Origin: CALZBJ01 sp945619025
GTDB lineage: Bacteria; Pseudomonadota; Gammaproteobacteria; Cardiobacteriales; Wohlfahrtiimonadaceae
DNA: 57,995 nucleotides
Reading direction: 5' to 3'
Assembly (NCBI GenBank): GCA_945619025.1
Contig: CALZBJ010000012.1
Coordinates: 1-57,995, forward strand
Positions 42,148 to 51,350 of the stretch are shown here, piece after piece (positions within the stretch are counted from its first letter, which is position 1; the number at the start of each line of letters is the position of its first letter). The notes beneath the pieces are model-generated. The model made no database searches. It was not told where the DNA came from and saw only the letters and a list, made by a program, of their open reading frames with translations. A program made the position numbers and the translations under genes.

Positions 42148-43995
42148 ATGACACGACTGATTCATCGCCCCCTATTCCTGACAACCGCCCTGCTTCTCGC
42201 GCTTAGCTCAAGCCCTGCTCTTGCTGAAAAATCGGTGACAAACGGCTCAAGTAAACCCAAGCAAGAAGCACCGGCACCAGATGAGAAAACGATCGAAGTG
42301 AATGAGCTTCTCACCGTTACTATCAAAGGAATTCGCGATGAATTGGCGTATCAAAATGCCTATAATGCCACCTCTCTCAACTTTATCGATCCCGATGAGA
42401 TGGATAATGAGCTTCGCCTCCGCTGGCTCTTTAATCAGGGCAAAGAGGAGATTTTAACCTCGCTCGAGCCTTTTGGTTACTATAGAGCGAAGGTTTCAAG
42501 CTCGCTTGCCTATCAAGGTGGAAAGTGGGTGGCCATTTATAATGTCACCCCCGGCGAGCCCATTCCGCTCAGCAAGGTGAACATCAATTTAAGCGGTGCT
42601 GGTAACGATAATTGGCTATTAAAACGCATTGCCGAACGCACCGAAATTAAAGAGGGCGATTCACTTCAACACGAAGCGTATGAGGAGACCAAAAGTAAGC
42701 TGCTTGAAAATGCTTTAGAACGGGGCTATTTTGACGCCGAATATACCCAGCATGAGATCATCATCGACCTTGATCGCTATCGCTCAAGCGTCAATCTTAA
42801 CCTCGATACCGGCGAACGTTACCGCATTCGTGATGTAAAATTTACAACCGATTATTTCGATGAGGAATTTCTCCAACGCTTTGCACAATTTAAACAGATT
42901 AGCCCCCGCATTGATCCGCGCGCTTACTCCGATAGCAAAATGGAGCGCATTCAATCCTATCTCAATAGCACCACCTATTTTGATGCGGTGGTAGTGTCGC
43001 GCACCGTCGATCATGATACCCATGAAGTGGATCTTGAATATGATCTTAAACGCCGTAAACAGCGCACCTTTATGGGCGGCGTTGGGTACAGTACCGACAT
43101 TGGTGCCAAAATTATGGGCGCAATGAATTGGCACTATATTAATAAATATGGCCACATGCTCTCAACGGATCTGCTCCTTGCGCAGAAAAAGCGTGATGGT
43201 GAGATTCGCTACACCGTCCCGGGGAAAGAGCCGTGGCGGGATTTTTATCATGTTTATACCAAATACGCCTTTGAAGATACCTCCAATAAGGATTACACCA
43301 CCTTTGTGATTGGAGTCGCGCTTGAGCGCAAACGCTTCCAATACACTTACGGTTACGCGCTCGATTATCAGCACGACCGTTTCCGTTCTCTTAATGGTGA
43401 CAAACAGCGGGTAAATCTCATTATTCCATCAATTTACGGTGAATGGCGCACACTCAGCACGCTCCGATTTGATCGCGCGGGATTTAAAGTCGATGGCATG
43501 CTCCGTGGCTCAATGTTTTTAGGGGATGTGGATTTTATTCAAGCGCGTCTCCGCGGGATCTATCATCTTCCCATCAATGATCGCAATCGCCTTATTTTAC
43601 GCGGCGAGATAGGCCACACCTTTATTAAAAGCGAAGACCTAGAAAAACTTCCGCCCAGTTTACGTTTTTACGCCGGCGGGGATAACTCCGTTCGGGGTTA
43701 TAAATACGATGGAATTGGCGAATATGGCTACAATGGTGATGTGGTTGGCGGGAAAAAACTCTTGGTGTTAAGCACCGAACTTGAGCATAAACTCTCTGAT
43801 GATTTTGCCGTTGCTGCATTTGTCGATGCCGGAGATGCCTTTAATCACGGCAAACCCAATCTAAAATATGGCGCGGGTGCCGGAATTCGCTGGTATTCCC
43901 CCATCGGATCGGTCCGTTTTGATATCGCTCACGGCTTTAATAAAGAGTTTGGCGAAACCTATCGTCTTCACTTGACGATTAGCGCCGATTTTTAA
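42148..43995 (+). CDS. tamA: TamA, outer-membrane BamA-family translocation subunit
   Basis: Omp85-family barrel that with TamB helps insert outer-membrane proteins. 615 residues: signal peptide (MTRLIHRPLFLTTALLLALS, cut after ALA), POTRA domains about 45-290 (YRAKVSS, AYEETKSKLLENALERGYFDAEYTQHEI, YRIRDVKF are typical), and a C-terminal barrel with the lid-lock signature LRFYAGGDNSVRGYKYDGIG and FVDAGDAF, ending in aromatic SADF as outer-membrane proteins do. The usual partner tamB is not next to it; tilS follows after 18 bases. Confidence 0.9.
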   Translation: MTRLIHRPLFLTTALLLALSSSPALAEKSVTNGSSKPKQEAPAPDEKTIEVNELLTVTIKGIRDELAYQNAYNATSLNFIDPDEMDNELRLRWLFNQGKEEILTSLEPFGYYRAKVSSSLAYQGGKWVAIYNVTPGEPIPLSKVNINLSGAGNDNWLLKRIAERTEIKEGDSLQHEAYEETKSKLLENALERGYFDAEYTQHEIIIDLDRYRSSVNLNLDTGERYRIRDVKFTTDYFDEEFLQRFAQFKQISPRIDPRAYSDSKMERIQSYLNSTTYFDAVVVSRTVDHDTHEVDLEYDLKRRKQRTFMGGVGYSTDIGAKIMGAMNWHYINKYGHMLSTDLLLAQKKRDGEIRYTVPGKEPWRDFYHVYTKYAFEDTSNKDYTTFVIGVALERKRFQYTYGYALDYQHDRFRSLNGDKQRVNLIIPSIYGEWRTLSTLRFDRAGFKVDGMLRGSMFLGDVDFIQARLRGIYHLPINDRNRLILRGEIGHTFIKSEDLEKLPPSLRFYAGGDNSVRGYKYDGIGEYGYNGDVVGGKKLLVLSTELEHKLSDDFAVAAFVDAGDAFNHGKPNLKYGAGAGIRWYSPIGSVRFDIAHGFNKEFGETYRLHLTISADF

Positions 43996-44013
43996 TCTCT
44001 CAAAGGACTCCGT

Positions 44014-45321
44014 ATGACAGCAAAACCTGATTGGTATGATGCGGTCTTTGCACGCTATCAAAAGATGTTCAATCGTTATGATTATCTCTATCTAGCCCTT
44101 AGTGCCGGCGTTGATTCCAATCTATTACTCCACTTTTTGCATACCTATAAAGAAAAACTCCCCCCGATTTCAACGCTTCATGTAAATCACAATTGGCATG
44201 GCGATTATTCTTATCTCTGGGCGGATTTTGCACGGGAACGCGCTCAAGCGTACGGCTTCCCCCATCATCATTTTGAGCTTAATTTCCCTGCGGTTGAAAA
44301 CAAAACTTTGGAAGCGGAAGGCCGTGAAGCGCGCTATGAAATGATGGCAAATGCCATGATGGATAATAGTCTATTACTAACCGCCCATCACCGCTCGGAT
44401 CAAGCGGAGACCCTCTTCCATCGTCTGCTCCGCCGTTCAGGATTAAAAGGCATGGGCGCAATGCGCGATCATACAACGCTCCACTTTAATCGCTGTGAAG
44501 TCGAGATTTTACGGCCGTTACTATCGATCTCAAAAGTGACACTCTATGAAACAGCCCGCGCGTATAATATCCCTTGGCTTGAGGATTACACCAATCACGA
44601 TATTGATGTGACCCGCAATATGATCCGTAATGGCATCTTCCCGAAAGTGGCGGAATTTTTCCCTGATTATGAAGCCGCCTTTTATCAAACCTCGCTCTTT
44701 TTACAAGAGGCGCAAGATCTCCACGATGAGATTGCAACGATCGATTTTACTCGGTTAAACACGAATCTTAATCTCCCTAACGAAAGCCTCTGTTATTCTA
44801 AACTTAGAGAACTATCCCGGGCGCGGATTCGGAATCTCATCCATTTTTGGCTCGGAAAATTTGGATTATCACTCAATCCCGATCAATTTGAGAGGTTCTA
44901 TCAAAGCTATATTGAGACGGAAACCACCCCGCAATCGCGTTTTATTATCGGCCCTTATACACTTTTTTATTTTGATGATGCGCTGACATTGATTGATACA
45001 GAACAGCTCACCTCTACCCCGAACCTCCATTGGATTCCTACTTCCAATATGCCGAGCCAAGCCGTGTGGGATTCTCTCAAGCTTGAGCTTGTCAAACGCC
45101 CGAATGGGACGCGCTTTCATCCCATTTATCGCGATAAAAGCCAAACACTTAAGAAATTACTCCAAGAGAACAACATCCCGCCTTGGATTCGGGAAAATTT
45201 GTGGGTACTGCGTAATCAGGAGACCCATGAGATCTATTGGGTTCAAAGCCTTGGGATCGCTAAATCCCTTGCACCGTATATCACCGCAACCGGCGTGACT
45301 CCGACCCTCAAGATGGATTAA
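44014..45321 (+). CDS. tilS: tRNA(Ile)-lysidine synthase TilS with altered PP-loop residues
   Basis: Makes lysidine at the wobble position of tRNA-Ile(CAU) so it reads AUA. 435 residues: N-terminal N-type ATP-pyrophosphatase domain, central linker and C-terminal tRNA-binding domain with RFHPI..KSQTLKKLLQENNIPPWIR near the end. Compared with family norms, SGGxDS reads SAGVDS (30-35) and HHxDDQAET reads HHRSDQAET (125-133, Ser128 replacing the first Asp). The remaining signature (LLRRSGLKGMGAM, RPLLSISK, NIPWLEDYTNHD) is intact. TilS is normally essential, so either these changes are tolerated or another copy exists. Ribosome site AAAGGA. Confidence 0.88.
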   Translation: MTAKPDWYDAVFARYQKMFNRYDYLYLALSAGVDSNLLLHFLHTYKEKLPPISTLHVNHNWHGDYSYLWADFARERAQAYGFPHHHFELNFPAVENKTLEAEGREARYEMMANAMMDNSLLLTAHHRSDQAETLFHRLLRRSGLKGMGAMRDHTTLHFNRCEVEILRPLLSISKVTLYETARAYNIPWLEDYTNHDIDVTRNMIRNGIFPKVAEFFPDYEAAFYQTSLFLQEAQDLHDEIATIDFTRLNTNLNLPNESLCYSKLRELSRARIRNLIHFWLGKFGLSLNPDQFERFYQSYIETETTPQSRFIIGPYTLFYFDDALTLIDTEQLTSTPNLHWIPTSNMPSQAVWDSLKLELVKRPNGTRFHPIYRDKSQTLKKLLQENNIPPWIRENLWVLRNQETHEIYWVQSLGIAKSLAPYITATGVTPTLKMD

Positions 45322-45330
45322 ATCCAAGCA

Positions 45331-45367
45331 TGAAAAAAGCAGTGCCCAATCCGTGGAAACACTGCTT
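45331..45367 (-). terminator. Terminator for the zinc-ribbon protein gene
   Basis: AAGCAGTG (45337-45344) pairs with CACTGCTT (45360-45367). On the minus strand the stem runs into TTTTTTCA, so it serves the gene at 45427-46116. Confidence 0.7.
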
Positions 45368-45426
45368 AGCCTGTGAGTCGATTCATAGATCCCTTTCTCT
45401 ATTTTTCTCTATTGGTTATCTGTCCG

Positions 45427-46116
45427 TTAAATCATACATGGAAGCGGCTCATCTTCAAACGAGAGCTCTAAAAATTCATCTTTAAATGCTGCAAGTGGAT
45501 CGCTTACCGCGATTAAGTTAATCACGCGAAAGAGGCCTGATACATCAAATAAATTATCCGCAAGATCGCCCGATAACCATTTTTCCACTAAATTCCCTTG
45601 ATCGATGTAATAAGGTGCCGCCGCTTGATAGGCAACATTCGAGAGCATATTTACTTCAAATAGAAAATTTAAGTCCTCTTCAAAGTTTTGCCCCATACCG
45701 CCAAGGTAGCGCAGATATCGCCCGATCACGGCATGAATAAGCGCCACCGACGCACGCGGCGAATAGCTATAGACTTGCATCGCATCGATATAATCGCGCG
45801 AAATATCATGGGGGAGCATTTCAGAGGGGGAGGACCACTCAAAGAGCACATCACTCTCTTCTTTCATCGGGAGCAGATCTAAAATATTATCAATATCATC
45901 ACCACGGGCAACCATCCACGCCGATTCTACCTCGCATTTTGGGCAAATCGACATACCAAAATCCACCTGATACTCTTGCGAGCGCCCTTTAAAGACCACC
46001 ATTTCACTGTACAAGTGTTGGAAATATCCCTCGACAACCTGTTCATGACAATGCGGACAAAAATAGCTACTCTTTTTGGTGACGTTGACTGATTTTGCTC
46101 TCTGTGCGTGTTGCAT
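45427..46116 (-). CDS. Zinc-ribbon plus DUF4145-like protein
   Basis: 229 residues from ATG 46116, chosen because GGAG lies six bases upstream and the earlier TTG codon is part of that site. An N-terminal zinc ribbon is formed by CPHC (about 20-23) and CPKC (about 58-61). The C-terminal half has the DUF4145-like helix block DYIDAMQVYSYSPRASVALIHAVIGRYLRYLGG. DUF4145 often occurs in proteins linked to restriction and other defence loci, but no such partner is adjacent here. Molecular function unknown. Its upstream region carries two 12-base direct repeats and a good promoter, suggesting specific regulation. Confidence 0.6.
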   Translation of the reverse strand: MQHAQRAKSVNVTKKSSYFCPHCHEQVVEGYFQHLYSEMVVFKGRSQEYQVDFGMSICPKCEVESAWMVARGDDIDNILDLLPMKEESDVLFEWSSPSEMLPHDISRDYIDAMQVYSYSPRASVALIHAVIGRYLRYLGGMGQNFEEDLNFLFEVNMLSNVAYQAAAPYYIDQGNLVEKWLSGDLADNLFDVSGLFRVINLIAVSDPLAAFKDEFLELSFEDEPLPCMI

Positions 46117-46168
46117 AATACTCTCCAATATCGTTTTATGTTAATTTAAGTGCCTTGACATAATCCTC

Positions 46169-46253
46169 TTAATCAATATTCGACTAATAATTAATGATAT
46201 TAATCAATATTTAACCAGAGAGGATAGTATTATATTTCAATGTGTTATGTCAA
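46169..46253 (-). promoter_or_regulatory. Promoter and paired direct repeats upstream of the zinc-ribbon gene
   Basis: On the minus strand TTGACA (46253-46248) and TACTAT (46229-46224), spacer 18, form a promoter. Downstream of it TTAATCAATATT (plus-strand sense) occurs twice, at 46169-46180 and 46200-46211, 31 bases apart (three helical turns), between promoter and gene, as operators would be. The remaining part of the 46117-46536 gap holds only the terminator of the flavoprotein gene. Confidence 0.45.
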
Positions 46254-46442
46254 ATTATTTCGATTAATCAATTCCTTATCTATGGCTTCACACTTGTCGA
46301 CTATATATGATTTTCGAAAATCATAAATTGATATTGATCAGCTCTCTTTTTTGATTATAGAAATGTAATGAAAGCGCTATGGAATGGGCTTTATGCAAAT
46401 ATTCTTATAGATAGATCAACCGCCTTAATTTAAAAGAAAAAG

Positions 46443-46485
46443 AAACCCCATGACCGCTCTGAAAAACATTGCCGTCATGGGGTTT
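46443..46485 (-). terminator. Terminator after the 1138-residue flavoprotein
   Basis: AAACCCCATGAC (46443-46454) pairs perfectly with GTCATGGGGTTT (46474-46485). The minus strand continues CTTTTTCTTTT. Confidence 0.85.
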
Positions 46486-46536
46486 GATTAAATTCTATTT
46501 AAATAGAGGTTAATCGCTGATTACAGATTAACGCGC

Positions 46537-49500
46537 TTAAAACTCAATATTCTCCTCTTTTGCCTTCTCAAACAGATAGGTGAGCCAGTGCGCTGAGATG
46601 ATATCTAAGAGGCGATTTTGTCCGGTACGCGCGGCGAGGTTATCAAGATCCACCGATTTAAGCGGCTGATCTTGCCCTGCACAGGTGAAGACAGCTTTGG
46701 TGCGCTCGCCCGTTTCAGGATCGACTTGCCACTGCAGACACTGCCCGCAAACACCCTTCATCATACACTGCATCGGGCTACCGATGGTGCCAGTAATCTC
46801 AAGATCTTCTTTGAAGATATCCGCAAGTTTACCGCCGGTTGAAAGCTCGGTTTGCAATCCTTTAAGAAGGCCGGTTGAGCCCATCGCCATTAAGCGATCG
46901 ACGCTCATGGTATCAAGGTCGCCGCTTGCATTGAGATCTTGCATCAGTTTGATCATATCCCACGCTTCAACACTGCGGTCTTGAGGACGACGTGGCGTGA
47001 TTTTCTCACCGCGCTGTACACACCAGATAATCTGATCTGCACCCGCTTCAAGCTCATCCATATGATCCACATCTTCTTTTTGACCCATCGCCGCAAGGTA
47101 GATCACCTTATTGCCCGCTTCACGAAGTGCTACCCCAATATCGAGCATTACCGCCGCGCCCCAACGTCCTGCCACAACGAGAATCGTTTTCCCGCTTGGA
47201 AGATCAGTCGGTGCCCCGGTAGGTCCGGCTAAAATCACCGGGTCGCCCTCTTTAAGGTGCGGAATTAGACGTTGGCCCGTTCCCCATTGGAAGACTAACA
47301 GACGAATCGAATCCTCTGTGGCGCCCGTTCCTGAAACGGTTAGAAGCGGAATCTGCATGCGCGTTCCTTCCACAACCTCGGAGTATTGCTCAAAGGTCTG
47401 CATCCGGAAGAATTGACCGGGCTTGAAGTTTTTCGCGGCCATCGGCGCTTTCACCCAAACTTCGGCCATGGTGGGATTACTGCTATCGATTGATTTAATC
47501 GTCGCCACTAAGCCTTGGCGTAAAAACGCACTCAGCTCATCATTGGATACCGTATTATCCGGAAGTGCTTCGAGCGCTTCCATCACTTTTTCCGATGAAC
47601 GCTTCGCACTTGCGATCGCTTTTACCACATTTCCGTTAAAGGTTGGGTGCGTATCGCCAATGTACGAGACGCGTTTATCGCCATCGCGATAGGAGGTAAA
47701 GGGTGCAAACTCATCTTTTGGCGTACTCTCCCAATCCACTTCGATCTTCTTACCATCGATATCAAATCCTTGGAAATGGTTATCCGCTTCAATCTCGAGC
47801 GAGCCTTTATGTTCGTTCGCGTAAATGGTATTCGGCGAGGTTCCTGCGGCCACTAATACGCAACGCGCCGGTACCGTAACCACTTCATCATTTTTAGTGA
47901 AACGAATCGATTCCACGTGACCATACTTATCAAGATCCACCCCTTGCGGATTGAGCTCTTCACCAAAGTGAATGCCCTCTTCAAAGGCTTTAATGATCTC
48001 TTCATGATTGAGGCGATAAGCAGGCGATTCCTCCATGGTACGGCGATACGCAATCATCACGCCGCCCCATTTTTGAATGAGCGGGGTAAAGTTTGGCATC
48101 TCTTTCATGCCTTCCGCGCGCGAACGCTCTTCACGGACTTCGCGGCCATGGGCTAAAAATTCCGTTAACGTATCATTATCTTCAGGGGATAAATTCTCGC
48201 GAATTTTTGCTTCACCTAAGATCTCTACACGGCGAAGGACTTTTTCTACCTGTTTAATATAGTAGGCTTGCACTTCTGTTGCGGTATCGATCGCAGTAAG
48301 TCCGCCACCGATCACAACGGCCGGCAAACGCACTTGAAGCGTTGCAAGTGATGTCGCTTTCGCAGCGCCGGTTAATTGCATTGCCATTAAGAAGTCAGAG
48401 GCTTGTTTCATCCCTTTTGCGAGCGAATTTTCAATTTTAAGGACGCGCGGTAACCCGGCACCCACCGCCATTGAAACGTGGTCAAAGCCAAGCTCAAAGG
48501 CATCTTCGAGCATCATCGTACCGCCTAAGCGAATCCCGCCATAAATATCAATATTTTGACGACGCGCCAAAGTTAAATAGATCAGTTTGAGGAAGTTTTT
48601 ATCCCAGCGCACGGTGATCCCATATTCCGCAACCCCACCAAATCCGTAGAGAATACGCTCATCGAGATTTTCTTCTAATGAGGACCACTCTTTTACCGGG
48701 TTATCGAGCAATTCTTGTGGAAGCGGTTCAATTTTCAGCCCATCCACCCCAGCAACATAACAGCCCGCTTGCGAGAGATAATGCGCCATAGTAAAGCCCG
48801 CAGGCCCCATTCCGGCCACAAGCACTTTACGATTATTGGGATCTGCAGGCAGATACCCTTCACGTTTTAGAGGATTCCAGCGCGCGAGAATATCGTATAA
48901 CTCAACGCCCCAAGGAAGATCGAGAACGGTGGTTAAAATATTGGTTTCAATTTGTGGAATGTTGACCGGTTCTTGACGCTGATAGATACAGGATTTCATA
49001 CAGTCATTACAGATACGATGCCCGGTCGCCGGTGCCATGGGGTTTTCCACCATCATAATGGCAAGCGCCCCGATGGAGAATCCATCTTTCTCAAGGCGTT
49101 GCATCTCAGAGATTTTCTCTTCAAGCGGACAGCCGACTAAGGGTTTTCCAAGCGGGCCATCTCTAAAGCCTAATTCAGGCTCACCCTTTTTCGTCGGGAA
49201 ACCAATGCTACAGAAATCCCCATCATGATCATGACAATATTTACAATAGGCTATTTCACTCGCCACTTCGCGTTTATCCATGCGGTGATCGGTAAGCGCA
49301 AAACCATCACGGCGACGATTTGGGCGCGTTCCGATTTTAACGGGGATACCCTGAAAGCTCGCCTCTTTAGTATCCACTAATGCGGTATGATCAACGCGTT
49401 CTGGGAATTTAAAGGTGACCCAATCTTTAACACGCTCTTGTCCGCGGGGATCATTTAACGCTAAATACCCCCACTGAAAAATCGCTTCTTCTTCGGGCGA

Positions 49501-49953
49501 GCCGGCTTCTAATGTAAGGGCATAACGAGCAACGCGATCTTCTAAGCGTTCGCTTGAATCGCCGTCAATTTTCCCAAGGAGCATTGTATGATGCGTTTCA
49601 AAATCGCCCTCGACTTCGCGACGATAGCGACGTGCGCCCCGCTGTATAAAGCGCTCTTTAAACGCCATCAATGCTTTATGTTCTTCAGCAACGTCAATCA
49701 GTTTTTTGGTTTCGTCACTGATGCCAAATGTCTCTGATAAAAATTGGTTTAACTGCTCCCCAAGTTTGATCTGGAATTCAGATTCTTCCATCTCTCTCAT
49801 CGGCAGGTTGCCCGTGCGCCATTTTTGGAGCGCTTCAAGAAGGTCTGCGGGTAAAAAATCGCAATATTGCTGATCTAAGGTTCGCAATCCCTCTAAGGTT
49901 TGTAGCTGTTTGAAAGAGAGCCCTTTTTGGCTCAACATCTTATCTAATGACAT
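46537..49953 (-). CDS. Large iron-sulfur flavoprotein fusing NfnB/GltD-like and NfnA/PyrK-like halves
   Basis: 1138 residues, no signal peptide. An N-terminal helical part (1-220) is followed by a Cys-rich region with C237, C240, C248, C275 and then C315, C318, C322 (CNDCMKSC), compatible with two [4Fe-4S] clusters. Next is a GltD-like FAD/NAD(P)H module starting at VAGMGPAG (about 379-386) with a second dinucleotide motif VIGGGLTAIDTATE. From about 835 on there is a ferredoxin-reductase-like module (KPGQFFRMQTF, ILAGPTGAPTDLP) ending in a [2Fe-2S]-type set MKGVCGQCLQW plus FTCAG as in PyrK/NfnA. Domain logic suggests electron transfer between NAD(P)H and another carrier, perhaps bifurcating. 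The substrate is unproven. Confidence 0.75.
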   Translation of the reverse strand: MSLDKMLSQKGLSFKQLQTLEGLRTLDQQYCDFLPADLLEALQKWRTGNLPMREMEESEFQIKLGEQLNQFLSETFGISDETKKLIDVAEEHKALMAFKERFIQRGARRYRREVEGDFETHHTMLLGKIDGDSSERLEDRVARYALTLEAGSPEEEAIFQWGYLALNDPRGQERVKDWVTFKFPERVDHTALVDTKEASFQGIPVKIGTRPNRRRDGFALTDHRMDKREVASEIAYCKYCHDHDGDFCSIGFPTKKGEPELGFRDGPLGKPLVGCPLEEKISEMQRLEKDGFSIGALAIMMVENPMAPATGHRICNDCMKSCIYQRQEPVNIPQIETNILTTVLDLPWGVELYDILARWNPLKREGYLPADPNNRKVLVAGMGPAGFTMAHYLSQAGCYVAGVDGLKIEPLPQELLDNPVKEWSSLEENLDERILYGFGGVAEYGITVRWDKNFLKLIYLTLARRQNIDIYGGIRLGGTMMLEDAFELGFDHVSMAVGAGLPRVLKIENSLAKGMKQASDFLMAMQLTGAAKATSLATLQVRLPAVVIGGGLTAIDTATEVQAYYIKQVEKVLRRVEILGEAKIRENLSPEDNDTLTEFLAHGREVREERSRAEGMKEMPNFTPLIQKWGGVMIAYRRTMEESPAYRLNHEEIIKAFEEGIHFGEELNPQGVDLDKYGHVESIRFTKNDEVVTVPARCVLVAAGTSPNTIYANEHKGSLEIEADNHFQGFDIDGKKIEVDWESTPKDEFAPFTSYRDGDKRVSYIGDTHPTFNGNVVKAIASAKRSSEKVMEALEALPDNTVSNDELSAFLRQGLVATIKSIDSSNPTMAEVWVKAPMAAKNFKPGQFFRMQTFEQYSEVVEGTRMQIPLLTVSGTGATEDSIRLLVFQWGTGQRLIPHLKEGDPVILAGPTGAPTDLPSGKTILVVAGRWGAAVMLDIGVALREAGNKVIYLAAMGQKEDVDHMDELEAGADQIIWCVQRGEKITPRRPQDRSVEAWDMIKLMQDLNASGDLDTMSVDRLMAMGSTGLLKGLQTELSTGGKLADIFKEDLEITGTIGSPMQCMMKGVCGQCLQWQVDPETGERTKAVFTCAGQDQPLKSVDLDNLAARTGQNRLLDIISAHWLTYLFEKAKEENIEF

Positions 49954-50052
49954 ACCCTATCCTTCTCTATCAATAAATATAAAACCGATTAATGCGCACT
50001 ATTATACAGAGAAACCCCGTATTTAATAACGTTATAGATCAACATCTCTACG

Positions 50053-50568
50053 TTAATCGGAAAATCCCCGCCGATAGAGCGCTTGCCGGCGTTTAATCGG
50101 ATCATCTTGCCTAATTTTACGCTCTGCGATCTCTCGCGCACTCTCCCAATCGATCTCAGCAAATGCCTCATCAATCGCATTCCCGGGAATGTTGTGATAG
50201 CCAAGCTCATAGCGTGTACGAATCGGCCCGTAACCAAGATCGGCCCGGTTTTTTGAATAACTGTAAGCAAACCGCTCAAGACTTAAATAGTTAAGCTCTT
50301 TAAAGCGCGCAATTAACCGATCCGCCAACCAATCTGGACAGCCTCGCTGCGTCAATTTCTCCATCATCTCAACGGCGCTATGCTCCCGTCTGACTAAAAA
50401 ATTAAGCCCGCGCTGATACCAATATTTCTCAAACTCCTCGCGCTCTTCCTCCGGAATCGCCGATTCTCCCGCATGCCCATATTGAGTAAATGGATGCGGT
50501 TCTCGCGTCTTCCGGCGTTTTTTAGCAGAGGCTTCATCGCCCCAAGGATTATCCGTTTTGTAGATCAT
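50053..50568 (-). CDS. recX: Regulatory protein RecX
   Basis: Inhibits RecA filaments and recombinase activity. 171 residues from ATG 50568 (a frame starting 19 codons earlier lies wholly inside the upstream gene). Three-helix repeats of RecX are visible: GLNFLVRREHSAVEMMEKLTQRGCPDWLADRLIARFKELNYLSLERFAYSY, then the diagnostic YGPIRTRYELGYHNIPGNAIDEAF. recA is not adjacent. Instead the gene overlaps the upstream gene by 20 bases, so both are cotranscribed. The N-terminal 50 residues are a charged extension. Confidence 0.82.
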   Translation of the reverse strand: MIYKTDNPWGDEASAKKRRKTREPHPFTQYGHAGESAIPEEEREEFEKYWYQRGLNFLVRREHSAVEMMEKLTQRGCPDWLADRLIARFKELNYLSLERFAYSYSKNRADLGYGPIRTRYELGYHNIPGNAIDEAFAEIDWESAREIAERKIRQDDPIKRRQALYRRGFSD

Positions 50569-51214
50569 GGAGTCGTTTTTCTCTCTTTTCCCGTTCGGTC
50601 TGTTTAAAGCGCTTATTCTCTTCATGAAGCCAGGCGCTGATCGCTTGGATTTTGGACGAAATATCGGGATTAGGCGCTTCGGAAGGTTTCCCGAGCACTT
50701 TTACTTTTTCATGCCGGCGTTTTTCAGCTTTAGAAAGCATCGGCACCGAGGTGACATCAAAGAGCGCTTCGAGCTCCTCTTGATAATGGAGATCATCGGG
50801 ATTTTGCGGAATCACTTTGACTTTAAAAGGCGGCACGCGCCAGGTTTTTTGCGAGACTTTATTGAGATGCTTTTCAAGGGAATCGCGAATCTCTTTCTCA
50901 TAGAAACGAAACACATTGGCAAACTCCGCTTTTCGCGCACCGATCACCCAATAGCGCCGGCCGATCGTATAGATATAGAGCTGGCCTTTAAGGGGCGGTT
51001 GCAACATATTTTGAAACAGAGGCTCCACATACGACAGCTGTAACGAGCGACGCACCGCAATGGCGATTTCGCGGATCTCCACCCGTTTCCGCCCGATCTG
51101 CCCAATCACCCGTTTTTCATTACGAATTCGCCCACCGCGCACCTTATACTCTTTCTCATCCAGTTTTCGGCGCGGGACAATCTCGTTATCCCAGCTATTT
51201 TCAGCTTCTTTCAT
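50549..51214 (-). CDS. DUF721/DciA-like protein (tentative)
   Basis: 221 residues, basic N-terminus, Lys/Arg/Glu-rich helical C-terminus overlapping recX. The middle (about 50-140: LSYVEPLFQNMLQPPLKGQLYIYTIGRRYWVIGARKAEF then a helix and FKVKVIPQ) has the helix-strand-strand-helix-strand pattern of the DUF721/DciA KH-like domain, which in bacteria without DnaC loads the replicative helicase. Similarity is by pattern, not by a diagnostic motif, so this is a guess. The location with recX would suit a DNA-metabolism role. No good ribosome site was found. Confidence 0.4.
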   Translation of the reverse strand: MKEAENSWDNEIVPRRKLDEKEYKVRGGRIRNEKRVIGQIGRKRVEIREIAIAVRRSLQLSYVEPLFQNMLQPPLKGQLYIYTIGRRYWVIGARKAEFANVFRFYEKEIRDSLEKHLNKVSQKTWRVPPFKVKVIPQNPDDLHYQEELEALFDVTSVPMLSKAEKRRHEKVKVLGKPSEAPNPDISSKIQAISAWLHEENKRFKQTEREKREKRLHDLQNG

Positions 51215-51350
51215 TGTATCCTTGTTCCCGATTCAGTAAAATGTAGTTATTGTGTAGTTTTACATTTTTAATCACGCAATAATCGTATTTACGTTATCAT
51301 ATAGCCCATTTTATGCGAACCACTCAAAATTTAAGAGGATAATCTTTAAG

